Positions 22,935 to 34,445 of a stretch of DNA of 64,000 nt are shown here, in pieces. Position 1 is the stretch's first letter. Each line of letters starts with the position of its first letter. This stretch comes from Siphonodentalium dalli (Eukaryota > Mollusca > Scaphopoda > Gadilida > Siphonodentaliidae), in contig CP136063.1 of assembly GCA_032622095.1 (NCBI GenBank), forward strand, positions 146,871,379-146,935,378. Reading direction: 5' to 3'. The notes below the pieces were generated by a model, which worked only from the letters and a program-made list of their open reading frames with translations, searched no databases and was not told the origin of the DNA. Both the position numbers and the translations under genes were made by a program.

Positions 22935-25900
22935 ACCGGTGTAACAGGATATCTTCCCCCCCTGGATATCTTCCCCCCCGGGGGGGAAGATATCCTAGGA
23001 TATCTTCCCCCCCACCCTGGATATCTTCCCCCCCCATGTACGACTAAAAAATAATTTCACTCATTTGATATCGTTTGGTTCTGAAATGGCCAGAAAAATG
23101 TTTTTTGAGATTAAAATTATTTTTATAAAAAAAATTTATATTTAAAAAAAAAAAGTGACAAAATTATTGTTTTCACGAATTTGATTGTCTTTTTTTTTTT
23201 CTTTCAAATGTCCAGGCTAGGATATTCCACCCCCCCCCCCACCCAGCACCTACATGACAAAAAAATCATCTTATGGTTTTATCGCTTATTTTGCTTTATA
23301 TATTCATGAGTCAGGGTTTGGGGTGGGGGGAAGATGTCCAGGTCAGGATATCTCCCCCCCCCCCCCACCCAGCACCTACATGACAAAAAAATAATCTTAT
23401 GGTTTTATCGCTCGTTTTGCTTTATATAGTCAAGAAACAGCGAGAAATTAACTTCTTCTGAGAACAAGTTGTTTGAGTCAGGGTTTGGGGTGGGGGGGGG
23501 GGGGGAAATGTCCAGGTCAGGATATCTTCCCCCCACCCAGCACCTACATGACAAAAAAATAATCTTATGGTTTTATCGCTTGTTTTGCTTTATATAGTCA
23601 TGAAACAGCGAGAAATTAACTTCTTCTGAGAACAAGTTGTTTGAGTCAGGGTTTGGGGTGGGGGGGGGGGGGAAGATGTCCAGGTCAGGATATCTTCCCC
23701 CCCACCCAGCACCTACATGACAAAAAAATAATCTTATGGTTTTATCGCTTGTTTTGCTTTATATAGTCATGAAACAGCGAGAAATTAACTTCTTCTGAGA
23801 ACAAGTTGTTTGAGTCAGGGTTTGGGGTGGGGGGGGGGGGAAATGTCCAGGTCAGGATATCTTCCCCCCCACCCAGCACCTACATCACAAAAAAATAATC
23901 TTATGGTTTTATCGCTTGTTTTGCTTTATATAGTCATGAAACAGCGAGAAATTAACTTCTTCTGAGAACAAGTTGTGTGAGTCAGGGTTTGGGTGGGGGG
24001 GAAGATGTCCAGGTCAGGATATCTTTCCCCCCCCCCCCCCCCCCCCCACCCAGCAGCACCTACATGACAAAAAAATAATCTTATGGTTTTATCGCTTGTT
24101 TTGCTTTATATAAGTAATGAAACAGCGAGAAATTAACTTCTTCTGAGAACAAGTTGTTTGAGTCAGGGTTTGGGGTGGGGAAGATGTCCAGGTCAGGATA
24201 TCTTCCCTCCCCCCACCCAGCACCTACATGACAAAAAAATAATCTTATGGTTTTATCGCTCGTTTTGCTTTATATAGTCAAGAAACAGCGAGAAATTAAC
24301 TTCTTCTGAGAACAAGTTGTGTGAGTCAGGGTTTGGGTGGGGGGGGGGGGGGAAATGTCCAGGTCAGGATATCTTTCCCCCCCCCCCCCACCCAGCACCT
24401 ACATGATAACAAAATAATCTTATGGTTTTATCGCTTGTTTTGCTTTATATAGTCATGAAACATCGAGAAATTAACTTCTTCTGAGAACAAGTTGTTTGAG
24501 TCAGGGTTTGGGTGGGGGGGGGGGGGGAAGATGTCCAGGTCAGGATATCTTCCCCCCCACCCAGCACCTACATGACAAAAAAATAATCTTATGGTTTTAT
24601 CGCTCGTTTTGCTTTATATAGTCATGAAACAGCGAGAAATTAACTTCTTCTGACAACAAGTTGTTTGAGTCAGGGTTTGGGGTGGGGGGGGGAAGATGTC
24701 CAGGTCAGGATATGTTCCCCCCCCCCCCACCCAGCACCTACATGACAAAAAAATAATCTTATGGTTTTATCGCTTGTTTTGCTTTATATAGTCATGAAAC
24801 AGCGAGAAATTAACTTCTTCTGAGAACAAGTTGTTTGAGTCAGGGTTTGGGGTGGGGGGGGGGGGAAAATGTCCAGGTCAGGATATCTTCCCCCCCACCC
24901 AGCACCTACATCACAAAAAAATAATCTTATGGTTTTATCGCTTGTTTTGCTTTATATAGTCATGAAACAGCGAGAAATTAACTTCATCTGAGAACAAGTT
25001 GTTTGAGTCAGGGTTTGGGGTGGGGGGGGGGAGATGTCCAGGTCAGGATATCTTCCCCCCCCCCACCCAGCACCTACATGACAAAAAAATAATCTTATGG
25101 TGTTATCGCTCGTTTTGCTTTATATAGTCATGAAACCCTGACTCACACAACTTGTTCTAAGAAGAAGTTAATTTCTCGCTGTTTCATGACTATATAAAGC
25201 AAAACAAGCGATAAAACCATAAGATTATTTTTTTGTCATGTAGGTGCTGGGTGGGGGGGGGGAAGATATCCTGACCTGGACATTTCCCCCCCCCCCCCAA
25301 ACCCTGACTCAAACAACTTGTTCTCAGAAGAAGTTAATTTCTCGCTGTTTCATGACTATATAAAGCAAAAACAAGCGATAAAACCATAAGATTATTTTTT
25401 TGTCATGTAGGTGCTGGGTGGGGGGGGGGGGGGGGGGGGGGGGAGGGGTGGGGGAGATATCCTGACCTGGACATCTTCCCCCCCACCCAAACCCTGACTC
25501 AAACAACTTGTTCTCAGAAGAAGTTAATTTCTCACTGTTTCATGACTATATAAAGCAAAACAAGCGATAAAACCATAAGATTATTTTTTTGTCATGTAGG
25601 TGCTGGATGGGGGGGGGGGAGATATCCTGACCTGGACATTTCCCCCCCCCCCCCCCCACCCACCAAACCCTGACTCAAACAACTTGTTCTCAGAAGAAGT
25701 TAATTTCTCGCTGTCTCATGACTATATAAAGCAAAACAAGCGATAAAACCTTAGATTATTTTTTTGTCATGTAGGTGCTGGGTGGGGGGGGGGGGGGGGG
25801 GGGGAGATATCCTGACCTGGAAATCTTCCAGAAGAAGTTAATTTCTCGCTGTCTCGTGACTATATAAAGCAAAACAAGCGATAAAACCTTAGATTATTTT

Positions 25901-27014
25901 TTTGTCATGTAGGTGCTGGGTGGGGGGGGGGGGGAAGATATCCTGACCTGGACATCTTCCCCCCACCCCAAACCCTGACTCAAACAACTTGTTGTCAGAA
26001 GAAGTTAATTTCTCGCTGTTTCATGACTATATAAAGCAAAACGAGCGATAAAACCATAAGATTATTTTTTGGTCATGTAGGTGCTGGGTGGGGGGGGGGG
26101 GGGGGGGAAGATATCCTGACCTGGACATCTTCCCCCCCACCCAAACCCTGACTCAAACAACTTGTTCTCAGAAGTTAATTTCTCGCTGTTTCATGACTAT
26201 ATAAAGCAAAACAAGCGATAAAACCATAAGATTATTTTTTTGTCATGTAGGTGCTGGGGTGGGGGGGGGGGGGGGGGGAGATATCCTGACCTGGACATCT
26301 TTCCCCCCCCCCCCCCACCCCAAACCCTGACTCAAAAAACTTTTTCTCAGAAGAAGTTAATTTCTCGCTGTTTCATGAATATATAAAGCAAAACAAGCAA
26401 TAAATCCATACAATGATTTATTTGTTATGTAGGTGCTGGGTGGGGGGGGGGGGGGGGGGTATCCTGACCTGGACATCTCCCCCCCACCCTAAACCCTGAC
26501 TCAAACAACTTTCTCTTGGAGAAGCTAATTTCTCGCTGTTTCATTACTATATAAAGCAAAATAAGCGATAAAACCATAAGATGATTTTTTTGTCATGTAG
26601 GTGCGGGGTGGGGGGTGGAATATCCAAGCCTGGACGTTTGAAAGAAAAGAAAAAATTTGAATTAAAAAAAAAACATTTTTCTGGTCATTTCATGAACAGA
26701 CAATCAAATTCGTGAAAAAACTAATTTTGTCACTTTTTTTTTTTAAATAAAAAAAAAATTAATTTTTTTTTTTTTTTAATCTCCAAAAACATTTTTCTGG
26801 CCATTTCAGAACCAAACGATATCATATGAGTGAAATTATTTTTTAGTCGTACATGGGGGGGGAAGATATCCAGGGTGGGGGGGAAGATATCCTAGGACAT
26901 CTTCCCCCCCGGGGGGGAAGATATCCTGGGGGGGAAGATGACGTGTTACACCTGTAACAGGATATCCCCGCGGGGGAAGATATCCTGGGGGGGAAGATGA
27001 CGTGTTACACCGGT
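22935..27014. repeat. 4.1-kb palindromic satellite-bearing element
   Basis: The ends are ACCGGTGTAAC (22935) and GTTACACCGGT (27004-27014). Next, in both arms, come GGATATCTTCCCCCC modules in alternating orientation and a ~280-390-bp arm, nearly identical between sides (ATGTACGACTAAAAAATAAT...). The middle is an array of a ~169-bp unit: 12 copies in one direction up to 25133, then 9 in the opposite direction. Each unit boundary reads G-run, GGAAGATGTCC, AGGTCA, GGATATCTTCC, C-run, which can fold. There is no ORF of interest. Probably a non-autonomous fold-back type element, or an inverted satellite inside intron 2 of the gene. Confidence 0.9.
25130..25140. other. orientation switch point of the palindromic array
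   Basis: The forward unit is cut after TAGTCATGAAAC and joins CCCTGACTCA of a reversed unit. AAAC is present in both partners, so the junction has about 4 bp of microhomology. Confidence 0.75.
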
Positions 27015-27074
27015 ACAACCAACTGACCAACCGAGCCAGCCTGGTTAACCGAGCTGAGTGTGCAAGGTGTTTAT

Positions 27075-27466
27075 ACAGTATGCCCTAAATACATTGGTAA
27101 CATGTTAATTGACAAGGTTATCGAGAAAAGTGGCATATATAAAGTTTAATTTAACACAATGAGAGCTTTCCAATGAATGGCAACAAGCCATATTTCCGAC
27201 TAAATCCTGAAAAGTTACCAATAATTATGCTGTGGTTATGAAGTGGATTATTTAGGGCATTACTGTATGACAAAAGCTAGCCGGGGACAGAATACCTGCT
27301 GAGAATCAGAATAATCCAGTTCACTACAGTCATTGCCATATGTCTGTTACTCCTCCTACAATCCCATGAAAAAAATCCATGAATTCTCTAGAATGCATGT
27401 TGTGTTAAATTAAACTTTATATATGCCACTTTTCTGATAACCTTGTCAATTAACATGTTAACAATG
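27075..27466. mobile_element. composite: MITE arms and a 68-bp inverted repeat
   Basis: A MITE left end (ACAGTATGCCCTAAATA) is followed by CATTGGTAACATGTTAATTG..., whose near-exact reverse complement ends at 27466. Between them lies a MITE right arm (27161-27267). The 373-bp unit with long inverted ends (about 27094-27466) appears to be an element that interrupts or has trapped the MITE. Confidence 0.65.
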
Positions 27467-28003
27467 TCAGCAGGAGTTATTTGGCATCTCTACCTAGAAA
27501 TATTTCAAATAAACAGCCTAGTGTGATTGAACTCAAACAAGACCTTTAATGCCAGCAGAAAGATTATTTTTATAATGTGACCTTATGAATTTTTTGTATA
27601 TTTCAACTGTTTAGTCATTATTGAATATTTTGTTAATTATTTTTGTTATTAAATGTTGGTAAACAAGACTAATATTGGTGAGGCCTTGTATTATATGTTT
27701 TTCTTCCATTCAGATTGCAGTAACACATCTATAATTAGGCAGTATTACCTAACATAAACCAGATAAACTGGTTTAATTGTGCAGGTGGCATCAAATAGCA
27801 CTATCTAGGAGAATAATATATCCAGAGTTAATTGGGCCATGATATATAATATATTCATTGCTTTGATCTATCCTCAGTGACATAATTTGAGGCAATAAGT
27901 ATTGTAGTGTGAGCTCTGAGGGGTGTTTTGATCCAAACTGGTATTAACAGTTCCCAAAATGATAGTGTCATGGTAGATTTCTTTGTTAATACATGTTCAA
28001 TAA
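27467..28003. other. intron 2 stretch without recognised content
   Basis: AT-rich, no coding or repeat structure seen. Confidence 0.4.
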
Positions 28004-28011
28004 TCTACTTC

Positions 28012-28273
28012 CAAGCCTTGAAATAGTGTGTCTGTCATTTGCAGAATGAGGTCCCCAGAGGGTGAATTTAGTGATGCTACCAGTGATGCTACCCCGCATA
28101 GCGGGCTAGCATCACCAAATTCACCCTCTGGGGACCTCATTCTGCTTACACCTCAGCAGAATGAGGTCTCCAGAGGGTGAATTTGGTGATGCTAGCCCAC
28201 TATGCAGGGTAGCATCACTAAATTCACCCTCTGGGGACCTCATTCTGCAAATGACACACTATTTCAAGGCTTG
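28012..28273. mobile_element. 262-bp hAT-like double-hairpin MITE with perfect 8-bp target duplication
   Basis: TCTACTTC at 28004-28011 and again at 28274-28281. The element runs CAAGCCTTG...CAAGGCTTG with inverted ends of about 70 bp. Inside are two successive hairpins built from CAGAATGAGGTCYCCAGAGG and GTGATGCTAGCC-type arms. An 8-bp duplication and CA..TG ends fit hAT transposons. Relatives at 41450-41890. Confidence 0.9.
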
Positions 28274-28867
28274 TCTACTTCACAGTAGGGAGTGGTCCTA
28301 GCTCGATATTGAATCCTTTTTTGTTACTTTTGTGAGCCGAGTCTGCCGAGATCGCAATAAACCTTGAATTAATTACCTGGGAGAAATTCCATGATTGCAA
28401 GCTATGCAAAGCCACAAAGTCAATTCAATTGTGCAATTTTGTGTTGGGACCTTCATTTTAAATACAGTGAAGTACATTTAATATTAGGGAACAGATAATA
28501 ACTCAGAAATATATTATTGTTTTTTTAATGTTATAAACTTACCAGTCATAACTTAAAAAAGTTCCCAGGTTTTGTACTGGTGGAGTATGATCTCTACCGG
28601 TTGTAATTTAAAGTAGAGATTCATGGCAAGATCTAGAGGTCACCCTGAACAATGAATTTAGACACTCATATCAAGACGTTTGTCAATGTGTCCTGTTATT
28701 TCACTGTAGCATGAAACTAACAACACAAGAGCTGTGAAGGTGGTGCATTGCGTGCAAACTGTCCATTCAATTAGCCAATCAAAATTATTACCACTTTATA
28801 GGGCGTTCTCTAGGCCATTGATAATGATTTTCGGGGCGTTCCAAATAGCGTATTGTTACCAAAACAG

Positions 28868-28915
28868 CGGGCCGCGGGCCGATAATGAGAAGCCTAGTTC
28901 AATATCGGCCCGCCG
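28868..28915. repeat. GC-rich hairpin GCGGGCCGATA..TATCGGCCCGC
   Basis: A short inverted repeat in a segment that resembles a decayed copy of the palindrome at 29311-29488. Confidence 0.55.
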
Positions 28916-29310
28916 CCCGGAAACTATAGATCTCGTTTATTATCGCGAGAGTTACGTCCTTTCAACTTCCGATGTGGCGTGTTTATTTCAAGAAAATAAT
29001 GGGAAGATGTATCCGATTTCCTCGACACTATAGTGGTTTTATGATTGGAATTCACGCTATATGATTGAATTTTTGTATCAAGCGTAAGTATGCATTGATA
29101 ATTTTAGCTGTCAACCTCTCATTGGTTGTTACTCGTCTCCAATGTTAGGTTTTCCCCTGTCCTATTTTCGAGACTCCGTCAGTCCGTGTCAGCTGACAAG
29201 TCAAATGGTATCAAATTTAAATGTTCTTGAAAATATTTCTCTCTTAATCTACTTCATTATTCCACTAAATCCTCAAATGGGTCAAATGTCCAAAACTGTG
29301 GTAATAATAG

Positions 29311-29488
29311 TAATAACATGATTTCATCGGGCATTATGGTTTATTAACGGCCCTCTGGAATGATTAACAGCCCTCGGGCCTATTAGCGTCCCTCGACTTC
29401 GTCTCGGGCCGCTAATAGGCCCTTGGGCTGTTAATCATTCCAGCCGGGCCGTTAATAAACCATAACGCCCTCAAAAATCATGTTATTG
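29311..29488. mobile_element. 178-bp near-perfect palindrome
   Basis: Arms of about 78 bp contain AATAACATGATTT, GGTTTATTAACGGCCC and GGAATGATTAACAGCCC in inverted order around CCTCGACTTCGTCTCGG. It is a MITE-like fold-back without a clear target duplication, lying 430 bp downstream (in gene direction) of exon B's donor. Confidence 0.8.
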
Positions 29489-29914
29489 TTATAGTGATGC
29501 ATTTATGATGCCATGTGTACTTGGTTAATCGATATATTTATGTTTGAACTTTGAGAGAAACCCTAGGAAACCCTACGTGTCAATTTCAGGCTCTTTCCTG
29601 TTTGCAAACACTGACATGCACTCTTTACTAAGTATAGTTAATAATTTAATTAAGTAAGAATTGATTTAGCAACTTTGAGCATTTATATATAAGGCGCATA
29701 TAATAAACAGAATACCTACAGCTTTTTGTTTGAATACCTGAAACATCTCATTCGCGTCTGGAAAGAAATATCATTATTCATACAAACACTGTAGGTATTA
29801 TCTATTTAGTATTATTTATCCAGTAAATATCCAGAAATTTGACCTGCAGACTGCACTTATATCTATAAAACTTTCAGTTCAGGCAGATTGATGATAAAAC
29901 AGTTATTTACTTAC

Positions 29915-30069
29915 ACTATGATCAACATCATTGTTGCTAGTATCACTTGCATGCTGCAAATGTGCGTCTTCACCATGCGCGCTTGGATAATCAAGACTCA
30001 ATCGTTTTCTAGGACAAGGTTTCCTCAATACTGGAAGATCGAAATCATCCTCTTCCCTGGTAGTTAATT
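29915..30069 (-). CDS. exon B: short basic exon of the same gene
   Basis: 155 nt. The acceptor is ttttctcttcag at 30070 and the donor is CATAGT|GTAAGT at 29914. Only one of the three frames is open, and it is the frame demanded by the phase-1 end of exon A. It leaves phase 0 for exon C. It encodes about 51 residues: an acidic start (REEDDFD), the basic motif RKPCPRKRLSLDYP, then a polar tail. RKRLS resembles the RKRNLS motif of exon A, so both could be nuclear localisation or kinase target sites (inference). It is too short for a stand-alone ORF search and was found by its splice sites. The surrounding intron contains no other comparable exon that I can see. Confidence 0.77.
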
Positions 30070-30326
30070 CTGAAGAGAAAATATTTTATAATCAAATATT
30101 CCCTCAATGGATGCAAAATACTGTTGTGCATCACATATACTGAGGTCCACAGTCCATACCCTGGTGGTCAGTTTAGCTCTCAAGAAAAATATTTATAGGA
30201 TGCTGACGCATGTGACCCTAAACTCGAAACAGATCACCACAGTTCATATAAACGACAATAACTTGTCCTCAATATAATGGTTTCACACATTACAATGTAG
30301 TACAAGTATATAAGTACATGTATAAG

Positions 30327-30531
30327 TACAGTAATGCCCTAATTAATCGACCCCTTAACCACAGCAGAATTATGGGTAACTTTTCAGGATTTAGTCGGAA
30401 ATACGGCTTGTTGCCATTCATCGGAAAGCTTTCCGATGAATGGCAACAAGCCATATTTCCGACTAAATCCTGAAAAGTTACCTATAATTCTGCTGTGGTT
30501 AAGGGGGTCAATTATTTAGAGCATTACTGTA
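30327..30531. mobile_element. complete TACAGTAATGCCC palindromic MITE
   Basis: 205 bp, an almost perfect hairpin from TACAGTAATGCCCTAA to GAGCATTACTGTA, centred on GGAAAGCTTTCC. The terminal TA fits a TA target duplication, as in Tc1/mariner MITEs. This is the reference copy for the one-armed relatives. Confidence 0.9.
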
Positions 30532-31764
30532 GCTTATATGCTAAAATTCATTAACCCATTCAGTGTTTATATTCTAAGTGCTACGTGGCCCTAAAATTCT
30601 TGAATCATGACAATATGAACAAATTGGAAACTATAGTTCATGACAATAATCCGCACCAAGTATTAATAACATCTGCCATCTTGGACAGGAGAAAATATTT
30701 TTGAAGTACTTAATTGATTTAGTGCTATCTGACCCTTTTGTTGCATCCTGTGTAGAATCCCTGAGGCCCCTGGCATGATAAATTGACAGGATCCCTAAAT
30801 TCTCTATAGTACTCAATAGATATTTTTTCATACATAGAAAAGCATTGATTTCTTTTCTCGAGATGGAATCCATGAAAACTCCATAGCCCTCAATGTTAAT
30901 TTGTTGTCCCCTAAAATTCACTCAACCACACCCTATGAACAAATAAAAAATACACTAGGTCTAAGTTATAGCATACATGTGTCTAATACCAAATAAATTG
31001 AAATAATAGAAGCAAGGTATTACTCTAAAGGTGTCTGCCAGTATGCCTTGGAGATTGTCAGACTAATTAATTATCTTGGCAGTAACATGACATTGTGTAA
31101 ACAATGCTGGGTCTCCAAATGATGCCTGTAAGGTACAGATTTTAAATTTGATATCAATAGCATGTGTTTACAGGGTATGTGGGGAATTATAAGAGTTAAT
31201 ATCTGAATACTTAGGCCCCTTCATACCATGTCAGATCAGGTCCAACCCCCCCCCCCTCCCCCCCCCCCAGGTAGGTAGGCAGGGTTTTTTTTTTTTTTCA
31301 ATTTTTTTTTTTTTAACTGGCCATTTGAAAGTGATAAAATAGTGTAGTACACCCTTTTAACATGTATTATAAATTGGCATGATTTTATACATGTTAACTG
31401 GTAACATATTATACAGCTTGCTGGACTATTAGGTCATGTATTAGGAATTAAAGATATTCTCTGAAAATAAAGTTTTTGAGACAACTTCCAATTGAATGTA
31501 TATTATGGCTACTTGTATGTGCTCCAGTGTGAAGATTCAAGGTATCAGGCTATGGCCATGGGTTTAGAGTTATTCCTCTTACATAGTCCATGCAGCTACC
31601 CACAATGCAACAGTATCATCTGATACCTTTCTTTACAAATTACATCTACATGTGGCCAGAACAATGTTACTGACTGTTCTTGGATATGCAGGAGTAAACA
31701 TGTTTTGTTCCAATCTTCCCCTGAATATCTCTGGTGCAGATTGGGCCTGAGGTTACACATTTAA
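30532..31764. other. intron 1 stretch without recognised content
   Basis: AT-rich. C runs and poly-T runs at 31243-31312. No exon-like segment seen. Confidence 0.4.
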
Positions 31765-32030
31765 GGGGATGGTAAAGTCTGGTCAAGATGGCCACCGCGG
31801 ATTGCACCCTACCTCCAGATGATCAATAATTACTCACCAGCCATAGAATGGATAAACTTCATATTTTTCACACATAATAATCAATAATAAACAAAGATCT
31901 TGTCATTAGTAGAGAAATTATAGCTGTTAGAATTTACTCGCGGTAGAGTGACAAAAAATCATGTCCCCAAACGGCGTTTCTCCAGTTCCAATGGTTAACT
32001 TTTTGTACAAACTGAACAGTCAAAATGGTC

Positions 32031-32276
32031 CTATAAGAATCTGGCTAGAGACAAGGAGACATCATTTTGAGGAAAAACAAGAACTTTCCCAAATACCCTG
32101 CCTGTGAAAATAGTACTGTCATCCTGAATAATGGCAAAATGTCCTCCATTTGCATTGTTTACATTCTTAGGAACTATTTTTCTTGGTATGGGAGACCATA
32201 ATATCCTAACATTATTTTGCGATAGCCGATACACAAGCCATGGGGGCGGGGCGGCCATGATTACAAACAAACCCAT
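32031..32276 (-). CDS. hypothetical ORF with MAAPPPWL start
   Basis: 81 codons. A second in-frame ATG (about 32258) sits in a strong Kozak-like context, ATCATGGCC, in a locally GC-rich patch. It continues VYRLSQNNVRILWSPIP and FTGRVFGKVLVFPQND. No domain recognised. It could be a first-exon fragment carried by the 1.56-kb element. Weak evidence. Confidence 0.22.
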   Translation of the reverse strand: MGLFVIMAAPPPWLVYRLSQNNVRILWSPIPRKIVPKNVNNANGGHFAIIQDDSTIFTGRVFGKVLVFPQNDVSLSLARFL

Positions 32277-32919
32277 CCGTCAATACTAGAATACGATTAC
32301 GAATGGAAATCGATCAGTATAGACAATCGCGCATGGGATCAAGCTTTTGATTATGCCCATCAATATATATGGGTTATAAGCAATATGATTGTACCTGATA
32401 ACCGACAATTTCTCGATTAATTTACATTCAAATGTTATTAAACGTATTTTTCTCCACAATGTTTTTTATCCCAGTGCACCAAAATAGAATTGACCGGAAG
32501 TGAACTCGCACAAGGAGTCCGTCGTAAAATATGACATATTTCGTCAGAATACGGTACTTTCCTATTCATAAATATGTTTTTATATAGGCTATTTGATTTT
32601 AGAATAATACAATATTCTGAAACATGTAAGTTTTCTATTTATGTGATTTGCGTACTAATACGACATCTTGTAATCTCGCTTTCGACTATAGACTGGTAAT
32701 TCTAAAAATAAAATATCAACATTTCCATCTGTAAACAGCACAAAACTTCATAAATCGTGGGTAATCAAGCAACTAAATTAATTCCAACAACTTAAATAAA
32801 CTGAAAGCATCGATTTCATATCATAAACTTGCCCGATTGCAGGATCAGATTGCTTTTCTGGTCGATTTTCATGTACCTGCCGCGAATTAAAAAATGACAA
32901 CAACGTCATGAACATGTGT

Positions 32920-33321
32920 TTACAATTGAAATATGGCGACTGGCTCCCAAGAAAAACTGACACGTTTTAGCGGACGTTTTGCAAACGATACAGTGAACAT
33001 TAATCTAAAGCATAGCTCCTTGGCTCTTAACGGTATGTCACTTATCATAATGGGCTGCCTAATGATACTGTTGAAGTTATAGTTTTTCACATTTGAATGC
33101 CAAAACAATGACATAATATTGCAGATATACTCTGTTTCAAAGTCATTTTTCTGGTACAAAAAGCTTTTTAGCTCACATCTATTCGTGGCACCTCCTTTAA
33201 CGATATATGCTCTATATATTATCTCTATGTTGTTATATCTATTTCTGTCTGCTTTTATGTGAAAAATACCAATTTTGTCAGCCCGTTTCCAGACATTTTT
33301 TGATGAAACAGACTTTGCCAT
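32920..33321 (-). CDS. hypothetical 133-codon ORF starting in a transposon end
   Basis: It begins MAKSVSSKNVWKRADKIGIF, with its ATG lying within the terminal repeat itself (GGGGATGGCAAAG), and ends AIFQL. It is basic, with no recognised domain, membrane segment or signal. The length is unusual for this AT-rich DNA, but coding status is unproven. It may be a captured or residual gene fragment of the element. Confidence 0.25.
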   Translation of the reverse strand: MAKSVSSKNVWKRADKIGIFHIKADRNRYNNIEIIYRAYIVKGGATNRCELKSFLYQKNDFETEYICNIMSLFWHSNVKNYNFNSIIRQPIMISDIPLRAKELCFRLMFTVSFAKRPLKRVSFSWEPVAIFQL

Positions 33322-33329
33322 CCCCTTAA

Positions 33330-34445
33330 TGTCATTCTATTCATCACTGCCAACGCAATTTTCCAAGTGTTGGTGTTGACAGAGAGATCGTTTTATGGAA
33401 CAAATACTTGCCATTTTAATAAAACCTATTGTATTTTCATCCCCTCTTATTACTCTTCAAAAAAGATCATTATTTTTCAGCGACAACTTGTCCATATTAC
33501 CAAATCACTAAATTGTATTGTGGTTTAAAGTCACATATTTCCGACTTATTTCGTTTCATTCCCGGAACGTTTTAAATAGCAGAATTGATTACCTGCCAAC
33601 TTTCAGTGTAATTACAGCAAGTTATCACATAATCCTTAAAAATAATTACAGTACATGTATGCACATCAGATGATCAGAAATGTGCGTTTAATATTTGCAT
33701 ACAGTGCGAGTTGTTTCTATCACTGTAGTATCTGCTACATGGTCGGTGACATCAAATAGTCTGTCGTAAATAGTTACATGGAGTTGATTCACGTGACCCA
33801 CTGAGGCGTTTTGGGTGGTGACACAGTGACCCAGTTGGTGTGTCATTCATAACAGACAGCTGTTTATTTAAAGTGGGTTAAACTCGGGTTTCTGTGAATA
33901 TGACGTTTCGTCTGGTCAATGGTAATGGCGATTTCGGCTTTTGACGACGCTAATTTCCAGGACTGATAACGGAATACGGACTGTCATTTTACTGCCAAAA
34001 CGCATGTGCTATTCACTGTTTAATTTTGTCGCAAACAGATGGTCTTTCAAGCAAGTTTTGCGCCCAATTCCGTAAAGGAATTTAAGGGAGCTACCGGTAT
34101 AATACATTGTACTTTTAAAAAAACATAGTCCACAAAAGACGGGGGGATTTCCGTAGTGACTCGTCAGGGTATAGTTTGATTTACGCCACATTATTCACTG
34201 CGTAGCATGGCCGACCAGGTTGTCTTATTTATATCTAGAATGCGCGATCACATGCACCGGCCGACACATGCGTCAGTTGTGTATGCGATGGATGGTTAGT
34301 TCTGCTGTTGGTATTTGGAAAACCTTGGCTATTAACTCACAGACAGACAGGTTACTATGGACTTCTGGAAAATAAAAAAAAATTGAGGCCGGCAAGAAAA
34401 TCTCAACCAGGCCAGGTACCGGAAACAGAGACGTTTTTTTTTTGG
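33330..34445. other. intron 1 stretch without recognised content
   Basis: Somewhat more CpG than elsewhere. No exon with phase-compatible splice sites and no repeat copy recognised. Confidence 0.4.

Larger units (their letters stand above)
31765..33325. mobile_element. 1.56-kb element with TTAA flanks and GGGGATGG ends
   Basis: TTAA at 31761-31764 and 33326-33329. The ends read GGGGATGGTAAAGTCTG and (reversed) GGGGATGGCAAAGTCTG, one mismatch in 17. TTAA fits a piggyBac-like duplication, though the G start is unusual for that group. Two minus-strand ORFs of 133 (32920-33321) and 81 codons (32031-32276) lie inside. Neither shows a transposase DDD/E motif. Base composition is more even than in the surrounding intron. 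Confidence 0.75.

Noticed and set aside
25324-25506. Proline-run ORFs across the satellite
   Set aside because: Produced by C and G homopolymers. The frames differ from unit to unit.
22935-27014. CRISPR-like array of regular repeats
   Set aside because: Units are ~169 bp with no unique spacers, orientation flips once, and the DNA is eukaryotic. It is a satellite in an inverted element.
28734-29033. 99-codon plus-strand ORF in a CpG-containing patch
   Set aside because: Overlaps a GC hairpin and a decayed palindrome. No splice sites or domain, so not supported as a gene.
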